A DNA stretch of 64,000 nt from positions 2,087,360 through 2,151,359 of the forward strand of contig JAMLJH010000001.1 in the NCBI GenBank assembly GCA_023953615.1. Reading direction: 5' to 3'. The stretch's first letter is position 1, and each line of letters starts with the position of its first letter. A program made the position numbers and the translations under genes. The stretch is from Verrucomicrobiia bacterium. GTDB lineage: Bacteria; Verrucomicrobiota; Verrucomicrobiia; Limisphaerales; JADLHS01. The notes under the pieces are model-generated. The model saw only the letters and a program-made list of their open reading frames with translations, was not told the origin of the DNA and searched no databases. Positions 1-6,929 of this stretch are shown one piece after another.

Positions 1-321
1 GACGATTCGCTGACGTTGCCGTTCATGGCGGTCGGGGCGCAAGGCGTGGTCAGCGTGGCGTCGAATGTTATTCCGCATGAAGTGGCGCGCATGGTGCGGA
101 CGTACCAACGCGGCAATGCCTCACTCGCGCTCAAGATGCACGAGAAGTATTACGCCTTGTTCAAAGATTTGTTCATCGAGACCAATCCGGCGCCCGTAAA
201 AGCAGCGCTGGCCCTGCTCGGGCAAATGGATGAGGAACTGCGTTTGCCCATGATACCGATCAGCGCGAGCAGCCGGGACAAGCTCAAAAAAACCATGAAA
301 GCGGTGGGTTTGCTGAAATGA
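1..321 (+). CDS. dapA: 4-hydroxy-tetrahydrodipicolinate synthase, C-terminal part
   Basis: This is the last ~106 residues of a DapA-type aldolase, open at the left edge of the window. The family condenses pyruvate with aspartate semialdehyde in the first committed step of lysine and diaminopimelate synthesis. The visible part holds the late-barrel segment GAQGVVSVASNV, followed by the helical C-terminal domain with NPAPVKAAL and LRLPMIPIS, which is typical of DapA. The catalytic lysine and tyrosine lie upstream of the window. dapB follows 25 bp downstream on the same strand, which supports the call and suggests one operon. Related N-acetylneuraminate lyases share the fold, but the dapB neighbour makes DapA the best reading. 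Confidence 0.9.
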   Translation, partial: DDSLTLPFMAVGAQGVVSVASNVIPHEVARMVRTYQRGNASLALKMHEKYYALFKDLFIETNPAPVKAALALLGQMDEELRLPMIPISASSRDKLKKTMKAVGLLK

Positions 322-346
322 ATCGCCGCCCGGGTGAAGTGCAACC

Positions 347-1081
347 ATGACGAAAATCGCAATCAACGGAGCCAAAGGTCGCATGGGGCAGGCGCTGCTT
401 TCCTGCGCCGCGCGAGTGCCGGAGATTGAAGTGATCGGGGCCGTTGATCAGGGTGACGATCTGAGCACGGTGCTGCCGCAAGCTGACGTGGTGATTGAAT
501 TCAGCTTCCACGCCGTGACGCCGTCAGTCGCGGAACTATGCGCGCGACACCGCAAAGCCATCGTCATCGGTACCACCGGCCATAGCGCGGAAGAAAAGGC
601 GAAAATTCTCGCGTTGGGTAACCGGATTCCGCTCGTGATGGCGACGAATTTTTCCACCGGCGTGAATACGCTTTTTTGGCTGACGCGCAAGGCGGCGGAG
701 ATTCTTGGTCCGGCGTTCGATCTCGAGGTCGTCGAGATGCACCATCGCTTGAAAAAAGACGCGCCCAGCGGCACGGCGACGACGTTGTTGGAGATTCTCG
801 GGGACGTACGCCAGGTGCAACTTGAAGAGGCGCTTCGGCATGGTCGCAAGGGCATCACTGGCGAACGCACCCGCAGCGAGATTGGCATCCACGCCATTCG
901 CGGCGGCGACGTGGTGGGCGATCATACGGTTATTTTTGCCGCAGACGGGGAACGCGTGGAATTGACCCACAAGGCATCGAGCCGGGACACGTTTGCCAAT
1001 GGTGCGTTGCGTGCGGCGCAATGGGTCATCCAACAGAAACCCGGCGTGTATGACATGCAGGATGTGTTGGGGTTGAGATGA
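347..1081 (+). CDS. dapB: 4-hydroxy-tetrahydrodipicolinate reductase
   Basis: A 244-residue DapB, which reduces hydroxy-tetrahydrodipicolinate with NAD(P)H in the cytoplasm as the second step of the lysine/diaminopimelate branch. The N-terminal Rossmann loop GAKGRMG is at residues 8-14, IGTTGHS near residue 74, and the catalytic/substrate loop EMHHRLKKDAPSGTA spans about residues 130-144. GGDVVGDHT and the C-terminal FANGALRAAQW helix complete the family pattern. It is somewhat shorter than the roughly 270 residues of the E. coli enzyme; the missing residues fall in the variable helix after the SGTA loop. The ATG at 347 places the Rossmann strand directly at the N-terminus. Confidence 0.96.
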   Translation: MTKIAINGAKGRMGQALLSCAARVPEIEVIGAVDQGDDLSTVLPQADVVIEFSFHAVTPSVAELCARHRKAIVIGTTGHSAEEKAKILALGNRIPLVMATNFSTGVNTLFWLTRKAAEILGPAFDLEVVEMHHRLKKDAPSGTATTLLEILGDVRQVQLEEALRHGRKGITGERTRSEIGIHAIRGGDVVGDHTVIFAADGERVELTHKASSRDTFANGALRAAQWVIQQKPGVYDMQDVLGLR

Positions 1082-1372
1082 CACTGATGGTTTGAGGTCG
1101 CTCCCAACCAAAGGCTGGCGCTGATCCCAGTCTCGGATCGGTTTGAACACTTTGGACTCCACCAGTCTTCCAGCTCGTCCGTCAGGCGAAACGTCGGGTT
1201 GATTTAAGAACCACGCGTTTCGAATCTCCGGCCAGTTGTGGTTGCGTCGCGGCATCGGGATTCGCGTGTTGTGAATACCCAGGCCGCAACCAGCGTCTGT
1301 CAAGTTTGAGAAATGCATCTCGTAATCAACCGGCCCACCGCTGACAATTGGCGTAACAATTGAGGAGGCGTT
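1082..1372. other. Intergenic gap dapB-folK
   Basis: A 291-bp stretch with no convincing gene. The minus strand stays open from about 1318 down into dapB and reads like protein in part (PEIRNAWFLNQPDVSPDG), but that frame then runs on as an antisense shadow of dapB, so it could at most be a remnant. A good Shine-Dalgarno sequence for folK (GAGGAGG, 1362-1368) ends the gap. Confidence 0.5.
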
Positions 1373-1876
1373 TTGAACTCTGTGATTGCCTATATCGCGC
1401 TCGGCTCCAACTTGGGCGACTCGCCAACGATCTTAAAGCAGGTCGTGACGCGTCTGGAAAAATTATCCAGTCAACCCTTGCGATGCTCTTCCTTCTGGCA
1501 GACGACTCCCGTGGATTGCCCGCCGGGTTCTCCGTTGTTTATCAACGCGGTGGTGGCGTTGTACCCGCTGCCAAACGAAACCGCCTGGTCTTTGCTCCAA
1601 AAGCTTCAAACCTTGGAAAAGGAATTTGGGCGGTTGCCCAAAAAGGAACTGAACGAACCGCGGCGTCTGGATCTCGATTTGATTGCCTACGGAGATGAAA
1701 TTTCCACGAGGCCGGAGCTGGTTCTGCCCCATCCCCGGGCTCATTTACGGCGGTTCGTGTTGCAACCGCTGAACGAAATAGCGCCGGAGCTGGTTTTGCC
1801 TGGCCAGCGCGCCACGATCGCGCAATTGCTCGCCACGCTGGTGGGCAAAGAGATCGCGGTGAAATTAAACCCGTAA
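1373..1876 (+). CDS. folK: 2-amino-4-hydroxy-6-hydroxymethyldihydropteridine pyrophosphokinase
   Basis: A 167-residue HPPK, which transfers pyrophosphate from ATP to hydroxymethyl-dihydropterin in folate synthesis. The N-terminus IAYIALGSNLGD is the classical pterin-binding start. FWQTTPVDCPPGSPLFINAVV and the signature RRLDLDLIAYGDE, with its two metal-binding aspartates, follow in order, and LVLPHPRAHLRRFVLQPLNE ends the fold. The start is a TTG at 1373 placed five bases after GAGGAGG; no ATG fits. It converges with the MFS gene, with only 7 bp between the stop codons. Confidence 0.95.
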   Translation: MNSVIAYIALGSNLGDSPTILKQVVTRLEKLSSQPLRCSSFWQTTPVDCPPGSPLFINAVVALYPLPNETAWSLLQKLQTLEKEFGRLPKKELNEPRRLDLDLIAYGDEISTRPELVLPHPRAHLRRFVLQPLNEIAPELVLPGQRATIAQLLATLVGKEIAVKLNP

Positions 1877-1883
1877 GCGACGG

Positions 1884-3236
1884 TCAGGTTTTGGCCCGAG
1901 GTCGGAAGAGTCCGACAAACAACAACAGAATAACCCCGGCAAAAATAGCGGGAGCGCCCCACAGAGTCTTCCAGGCAATGGATTGAAGTTCGGTTTTGCG
2001 GGCCGCGGTCATTTCTTCCGAAACTGTTTTCAAGCTGACCTCCAGGGCGGGTTTATCAGCCGGCGATGCCTTGGCAATTTCTTCGTTGAGGCGACTGACC
2101 TCAGCCGCCTTGGCCGTCACGATTTGAGCAGCCGCCTTGGAGGATTCGGGAGTATTGGCCGCTTCGATGCGCCCGGCAATCTGCGCTCCAATCATCATTC
2201 CCAAACCGAGCGTGAACAAAACCAACAAGCCCTGCGCCTGGGCGCGGACTTGTTTGGGGGCGGCCTGATCGGTGTAAATCTGACCCGTGACGAAAAAGAA
2301 GTCGTAACAAACTCCATGGAGCACAATGCCCATGATGATCATCCAGCGGACTTCGTCGGCGGCGCCAAACGCGAATAGAGCGTAACGAGCCACCCACGCC
2401 AGCATTCCGACCGCCAGCATCCACTTGACGCCCAGCCGCATGAAGAAAAGCGGCATGACCAGCATGAAGAAGATTTCGGACATTTGACCGTAGCTCATGG
2501 TCTGGCCAATGGGTAATCCGGTCATTTCCACGATGCGGCTGGTGATTTGATAGTAGAAGGCCAGCGGAATGCAAATCAAGGTCGAGGCGATAAGAAAGAC
2601 CAGGTACGACCGGTTCTTCAGCATGACCAACGCGTCCAACCCAAGAATCTGCCGCACACTAACCGGACCGGTGGTCGTCGGAGGTGTGTTCGGTAACAGG
2701 AAGCTAAACAACCCCAGCGCCACCCCCGCACCGACAGTCAGATAAAACATGCCGATATTGGTGTCGAAACTCAGACCGGTTATCGCCAGGCCCGCAATGA
2801 TCCAACCAATCGTGCCCAGCACCCGGATGCCCGGAAATTCCTTTTCGGGATTGGTCATGCACTTCATCGCGATTGTATTGGTCAACGCCAGCGTCGGGAA
2901 GTAGGTCAGCATGTGGGCAAAAAACAGTAGATTGATCGTGCCCGGCGATGGCTGGGCTGATTTCATTACGGTGGTGGCCGCAAACATTGCGGCCGCACCA
3001 AGCAGGTGCATGAACCCGAGCACCTTTTGCGCGGCAAAGAAACGGTCGGCAATCATGCCCACGAAGAAGGGGGCGATGATGCCCGCGATCGGCCCCACCG
3101 AATACATGGTGGCAAAGTGTTCGGCTTTGAAACCGATGGTCGCCAGATAGTTCGGGCCGGTGACGTACCACGCTCCCCAAACAAAGAATTGGAGAAACAT
3201 CATCACCGAAAGTTGAAGGCGTATGGAAAACTTCAT
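1884..3236 (-). CDS. MFS transporter, NupG-like nucleoside:H+ symporter family
   Basis: About 450 residues with some twelve hydrophobic segments, a cytoplasmic-membrane transporter of the major facilitator superfamily. The opening segment ([19 protein letters not shown]) and the following [16 protein letters not shown] resemble the nucleoside-permease-like MFS branch common in Bacteroidetes and Verrucomicrobiota. A charged Ala/Glu/Lys-rich insertion of about 50 residues sits before the last membrane helix (around [20 protein letters not shown]), which is unusual for the family. I start at the ATG at 3236 because the 30 residues upstream are not transporter-like. The substrate is not certain. 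The divergent neighbour is a response regulator. Confidence 0.85.
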   Translation of the reverse strand: MKFSIRLQLSVMMFLQFFVWGAWYVTGPNYLATIGFKAEHFATMYSVGPIAGIIAPFFVGMIADRFFAAQKVLGFMHLLGAAAMFAATTVMKSAQPSPGTINLLFFAHMLTYFPTLALTNTIAMKCMTNPEKEFPGIRVLGTIGWIIAGLAITGLSFDTNIGMFYLTVGAGVALGLFSFLLPNTPPTTTGPVSVRQILGLDALVMLKNRSYLVFLIASTLICIPLAFYYQITSRIVEMTGLPIGQTMSYGQMSEIFFMLVMPLFFMRLGVKWMLAVGMLAWVARYALFAFGAADEVRWMIIMGIVLHGVCYDFFFVTGQIYTDQAAPKQVRAQAQGLLVLFTLGLGMMIGAQIAGRIEAANTPESSKAAAQIVTAKAAEVSRLNEEIAKASPADKPALEVSLKTVSEEMTAARKTELQSIAWKTLWGAPAIFAGVILLLFVGLFRPRAKT

Positions 3237-3500
3237 GGTGTCGCCAGAATAAGAAGAGCGCCTGCCGACGGCAAGTGGTGAAGTAAACGAAATTGGCGAT
3301 TTCCGTCCGGTCCAATCCGGGGGCATGGCCGCCGGTGGCGCTGTCTTGATTTATCGGCGCGCTGTCCGCGAGCAGGACAGTTTGCCGTGAGGCGAGGAGC
3401 GGTTTCCGGAGATATCCTCGATTTCCTCTGGGGCATATTGTTGGCTTCTAACTTGCGTCGTTGCGACCCAAAGTCAGGAGACTGCTGGATTTTTTGGTGA

Positions 3501-4196
3501 ATGATGCAAACTAAAGACGCGAAGCCTACGGAGCCAAACGACACGAGGAAAAGAATTTTGCTGGTGGACGACCATGCGGTAGTCCGCTTCGGCATTGCGC
3601 AATTGATCAATCGACAGGCGGACTTGGTCGTGTGCGGCGAACAGGAAGATGCCCGAAGAGGGCTGGACGCCATCATGCAACTCAAACCCGATTTGGTCGT
3701 GGCGGATCTGTCGCTCCGGGATAGCAGCGGGCTGGAGCTGATTCGCAACGTCAAAGCGCAATATCCCGGCCTGCCCATCCTCGTCGTCAGCGTGCATGAC
3801 GAATCCATTTATGCCGAAATCGCTTTTCGCGCCGGCGCCCTCGGCTACTTGATGAAGCAGGAGGCCCTGGAAAAAATTATTCTCGCCATCCGGCGCGTTC
3901 TAAATGGCAACGTTTACGTCAGTGATTCCCTCGCCGCCAAAATGCTCCAGCAACAGGTTCGTGGCAATACTGACATCCAGCAGCCCGCCATCAAATCCCT
4001 TAGCGATCGGGAGGTGGAAGTGTTCCACCTGATCGGGCAATGGAAGAAGACCAAGGAAATTGCCGGCGAATTGCATCTCAGCGTTAAAACGGTGGAGTAT
4101 TACCGCGAGCAGATTAAGCGTAAACTGAATCTGCGGGACGCGGCGGAACTGACGCAGTACGCCACCGCCTGGGTCCAACGCGAAGTGCCCGCATAA
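3501..4196 (+). CDS. NarL/FixJ-type response regulator (REC + LuxR HTH)
   Basis: A 231-residue two-domain transcription regulator. The receiver domain (about residues 17-135) has the acidic pair DD in LVDDHAV, the phospho-acceptor D69 in LVVADLSLRD, a Ser at the usual Thr/Ser position (VVSVHDE) and the conserved Lys in GYLMKQEA. The C-terminal LuxR-type helix-turn-helix (about 165-225) contains LSDREVEVFHLIGQ and LHLSVKTVEYYREQIKRKL. No histidine kinase is encoded nearby, so its partner is orphaned in this window. A strong intrinsic terminator follows at once, so it is probably monocistronic. Confidence 0.95.
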   Translation: MMQTKDAKPTEPNDTRKRILLVDDHAVVRFGIAQLINRQADLVVCGEQEDARRGLDAIMQLKPDLVVADLSLRDSSGLELIRNVKAQYPGLPILVVSVHDESIYAEIAFRAGALGYLMKQEALEKIILAIRRVLNGNVYVSDSLAAKMLQQQVRGNTDIQQPAIKSLSDREVEVFHLIGQWKKTKEIAGELHLSVKTVEYYREQIKRKLNLRDAAELTQYATAWVQREVPA

Positions 4197-4230
4197 TCCA
4201 CAATTTGGTCGGTTGGTTGGTTCGAGGTTT

Positions 4231-4268
4231 CCCTCATCCGAGTTCGTTTCGGATGAGGGTTTTTCTTT
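4231..4268 (+). terminator. Intrinsic terminator after the response regulator
   Basis: A perfect 10-bp stem (CCCTCATCCG / CGGATGAGGG) with a 9-nt loop, followed by TTTTTCTTTG. It lies 34 bp after the stop codon at 4196. Confidence 0.9.
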
Positions 4269-4411
4269 GTTCCCCGGGATGGCCCGGAGGCGCCACTGGG
4301 GGATTCATCCGTGAACGCAGGGCAGACTCATCCTGGTTGAGCGGTGTCGCCTTCCGGATTATGGGTTTTTCGTCAATCCGACATCCGGATTGGAAACAAG
4401 GAACATATCAA

Positions 4412-4600
4412 ATGCACGATCCCCATGGGTGGTTGATCCAACTCGCAATTGTCCAAGCGGCTTATCTGGCCGTGGTGATTTGGGGAATGCGTACGATGCA
4501 AAGAAAATTAACCCGGCTGCGAGTCAACCGCGATGGAGTGCGCCGTTTGGACCAACCCAGTTGGTGTGGCTCCAACCGCCAAATCCGGAAGAATATCTGA
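4412..4600 (+). CDS. Small single-span membrane protein, unknown
   Basis: A predicted 62-residue protein. The start at ATG 4412 is preceded by AAGGA with about 9 bases of spacing. Residues 8-25 (LIQLAIVQAAYLAVVIWG) form one plausible membrane helix, followed by a strongly basic tail (RTMQRKLTRLRVNRDGVRR), which suggests the tail faces the cytoplasm. The stop codon is only 5 bp before the next response regulator, so the two are probably translated together. It may be a small membrane partner or a leader peptide of that regulator. I do not recognise the family, and the gene itself is tentative. Confidence 0.45.
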   Translation: MHDPHGWLIQLAIVQAAYLAVVIWGMRTMQRKLTRLRVNRDGVRRLDQPSWCGSNRQIRKNI

Positions 4601-4605
4601 AATTT

Positions 4606-5301
4606 ATGAGCGTAAACATTCGCCTGCTGATCGTGGACGACCATCCCGTGGTGCGCCAGGGCATCCGCCTGGCTTTGATGAGTAGCCCACGCATCCAAAT
4701 CGTTGGGGAAGGCCGGAACGGACGTGAAGCATTGGCCCTGGCTCAACAATTAAAGCCGGACGTGGTGTTGATGGATCTGGACCTGCCGGAAATGAGCGGC
4801 TTGATGGCGGTTGATTTATTACATCGCGAACAACCCCATCTCAGAGTCCTCGTCTTTTCCAGCTATTCAAAACCCGATTACGTGATGCGGATTATTCGCA
4901 GTGGTGTGCGCGGATTTCTCCTGAAAGAAGCCGCGCTCGAAGAGGTCGTCCAAGCCATCGAGGCCATCCACGCCGGCGCGTCGTATTTCAGCCCGGACGT
5001 GGCGCGCGCCACCTTGAATCGCGTGGTGCAAGGGGTTGAAAAGCGCGATGCTTCACTGGTCTGTTTGACCAATCGCGAATGCGAGGTGCTGCTTTATATC
5101 GCCGAGGGTTTCAGCAACAAGGAGATCGCCAGTCAGTTGGGCATCGGCGTTCGCACGGTGGAAACCCATCGGGAACGTATCATGCGCAAGCTGGATATCC
5201 ACAGCATCGCCGGCTTGACGCGTTTTGCGATTTCGCAAGGCATGGTTTCACTTGTTTCCACTCCGTTAAGCCCAGCCCTCGCGCAATTCCACGCCGCTTG
5301 A
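4606..5301 (+). CDS. NarL/FixJ-type response regulator (REC + LuxR HTH)
   Basis: A 231-residue regulator of the same class and length as the one at 3501. The receiver shows IVDDHPVVRQG, the phospho-acceptor D57 in VVLMDLDLPEMSG, FSSYSKPDYVMR and K107 in GFLLKEAALEE. The LuxR HTH at about 160-215 reads LTNRECEVLLYIAEGFSNKEIASQL and then GVRTVETHRERIMRKL. ATG 4606 is chosen because it begins the receiver strand directly; the longer upstream frame overlaps the small membrane protein. The target genes are unknown. Two regulators of this type so close together suggests a duplicated or paired signalling locus without its kinase. Confidence 0.94.
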   Translation: MSVNIRLLIVDDHPVVRQGIRLALMSSPRIQIVGEGRNGREALALAQQLKPDVVLMDLDLPEMSGLMAVDLLHREQPHLRVLVFSSYSKPDYVMRIIRSGVRGFLLKEAALEEVVQAIEAIHAGASYFSPDVARATLNRVVQGVEKRDASLVCLTNRECEVLLYIAEGFSNKEIASQLGIGVRTVETHRERIMRKLDIHSIAGLTRFAISQGMVSLVSTPLSPALAQFHAA

Positions 5302-5447
5302 CTCGGGCGGCGTTCCTTCGAGGTCGAACCCGCGCGGCCGCTCCCGCGTCTGCAACCCGGATCAAACGTGGTTTTTCGGCAGCTTCATCCGGCGCGGGCC
5401 GGCGGCGAATAATTTGTGAGAAAGAAATCTTTGCGTGAATCGGCGGA

Positions 5448-6929
5448 ATGGGTTCCCATAACGCTGGCATGATTGATTCATTCTCCGACACCCCTCAACC
5501 TGCGGGAGATTTCAAGAAGTCACGACGGCGCCGCGCTTTACCAAAGGAAACCGCGCGGTTGGATCGTCTGCCGCCTCATGCCGACAGCGCCGAACAAGGC
5601 GTTCTCGGTTGCGCGTTGCTGGACCCGAACACCTGTCTGCCACTTTGCGTCGAGAAACTTCAAGTCGGCCCCAAGGCCTTCTACGACCTGCGCCATCAAA
5701 CGATCTATGAAACACTGTTGGAAATGTTCGACCGGCGCGAGACGATTGACCTCATCACGGTGCAGCAACGGCTGAAAGATCGCGGTTCGCTGGATCAGAT
5801 TGGTGGGATTGCCTATCTCAATGAGCTGCAAGATGCCGTTCCGTCCACGGCCAATCTGGGGCATTACACCGAGATCGTGGAGGAAAAATTCCTGCTCCGC
5901 GGGCTGATTCAGGTCTGCACTGAAACCGTGGGAAAAATCCACGAGCATGACGGGGAGTTGAACGCGCTGCTGGATGAAGTGGAACGCGATATTCTGCGCG
6001 TCGGCCAGAATCGCGCCGGCGGCGCCACCAAACCCATGCAGCAACTCGTCACCAAGGCCATTGATAACGTGGAGACTTTTTTTCAACGCCAGGGCCAACT
6101 GGTGGGGTTGGCCACCGGCTTTCCCGATTTGGACCGGATGACCGATGGATTGCACGGCGGTGAAATGGTGGTGATCGCGGCGCGACCGAGCATGGGGAAA
6201 ACCAGTCTCGCCATGAATATCGCCGCGCATATCGCCATCCAGCAGAAGTTTCCGGTGGGCGTCTTCAGTCTGGAAATGACGGCTGAATCCCTGGTGCTGC
6301 GCATGTTGTGCTCCAATGCGCGGGTGAACTTGCGCAACATCCGGGAGGGGTTCATGAGCGAATCGGATTTTGCCGAGATTGCGCGCGCGGCGGGGGAGAT
6401 GTCCCAGGCCCCGTTGCACATTGATGACACCCCGGGACTCTCGGTATTTCAGTTGCGCACCCGGGCCCGCCGGATGTGGCAACAGCATGGCATCAAGCTT
6501 TTTGTGATTGATTATCTGCAGTTGCTTAATTCTACTTCGCGCCGGGCACAGGATAATCGGCAGCAGGAAATTGCCGAAATTTCCAGCGGCATCAAAGCGC
6601 TGGCCAAGGAATTGAATGTGCCGGTGATTGTGCTCGCGCAGTTGAATCGGGATGTGGAAAAGGACAAGTCCCGGAAGCCGCGCATGTCCGATCTACGCGA
6701 GTCGGGCAGCATCGAGCAGGACGCGGATCTTGTCGGCCTGCTCTACAAGCCCAACAGCGAGGATGACGAGGCGGTGCGGACGGAAGAGAGTTTTGATGGC
6801 ATTCCGGTCAATTTGTTGATTGCCAAGCAACGCAATGGACCAACCGGCGACGTGCCTTTGACGTTTTTGAAACAGTACACGCGATTTGAAAGCGCAGCGA
6901 AAGTTAGCGAAGAGGATCTACCTGAATAA
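5448..6929 (+). CDS. dnaB: Replicative DNA helicase DnaB
   Basis: A 493-residue hexameric helicase that unwinds DNA at the replication fork and binds primase. The N-terminal primase-interaction domain is at about residues 45-150 (SAEQGVLGCALLD at its start). The RecA-like motor has Walker A ARPSMGKTSL at about 245-254, Walker B KLFVIDYLQLL, the LAQLNRDVEKD arginine region and DLRESGSIEQDADLV. A basic 20-residue extension precedes the N-domain. The start may be ATG 5448 or ATG 5469; neither has a good ribosome site. The 3' end overlaps the bamA reading frame by 44 bp. No intein interrupts it. Confidence 0.97.
   Translation: MGSHNAGMIDSFSDTPQPAGDFKKSRRRRALPKETARLDRLPPHADSAEQGVLGCALLDPNTCLPLCVEKLQVGPKAFYDLRHQTIYETLLEMFDRRETIDLITVQQRLKDRGSLDQIGGIAYLNELQDAVPSTANLGHYTEIVEEKFLLRGLIQVCTETVGKIHEHDGELNALLDEVERDILRVGQNRAGGATKPMQQLVTKAIDNVETFFQRQGQLVGLATGFPDLDRMTDGLHGGEMVVIAARPSMGKTSLAMNIAAHIAIQQKFPVGVFSLEMTAESLVLRMLCSNARVNLRNIREGFMSESDFAEIARAAGEMSQAPLHIDDTPGLSVFQLRTRARRMWQQHGIKLFVIDYLQLLNSTSRRAQDNRQQEIAEISSGIKALAKELNVPVIVLAQLNRDVEKDKSRKPRMSDLRESGSIEQDADLVGLLYKPNSEDDEAVRTEESFDGIPVNLLIAKQRNGPTGDVPLTFLKQYTRFESAAKVSEEDLPE

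Noticed and set aside
5538..6488. 316-codon open frame on the minus strand
   Set aside because: Antisense to dnaB, whose motifs are complete on the plus strand.
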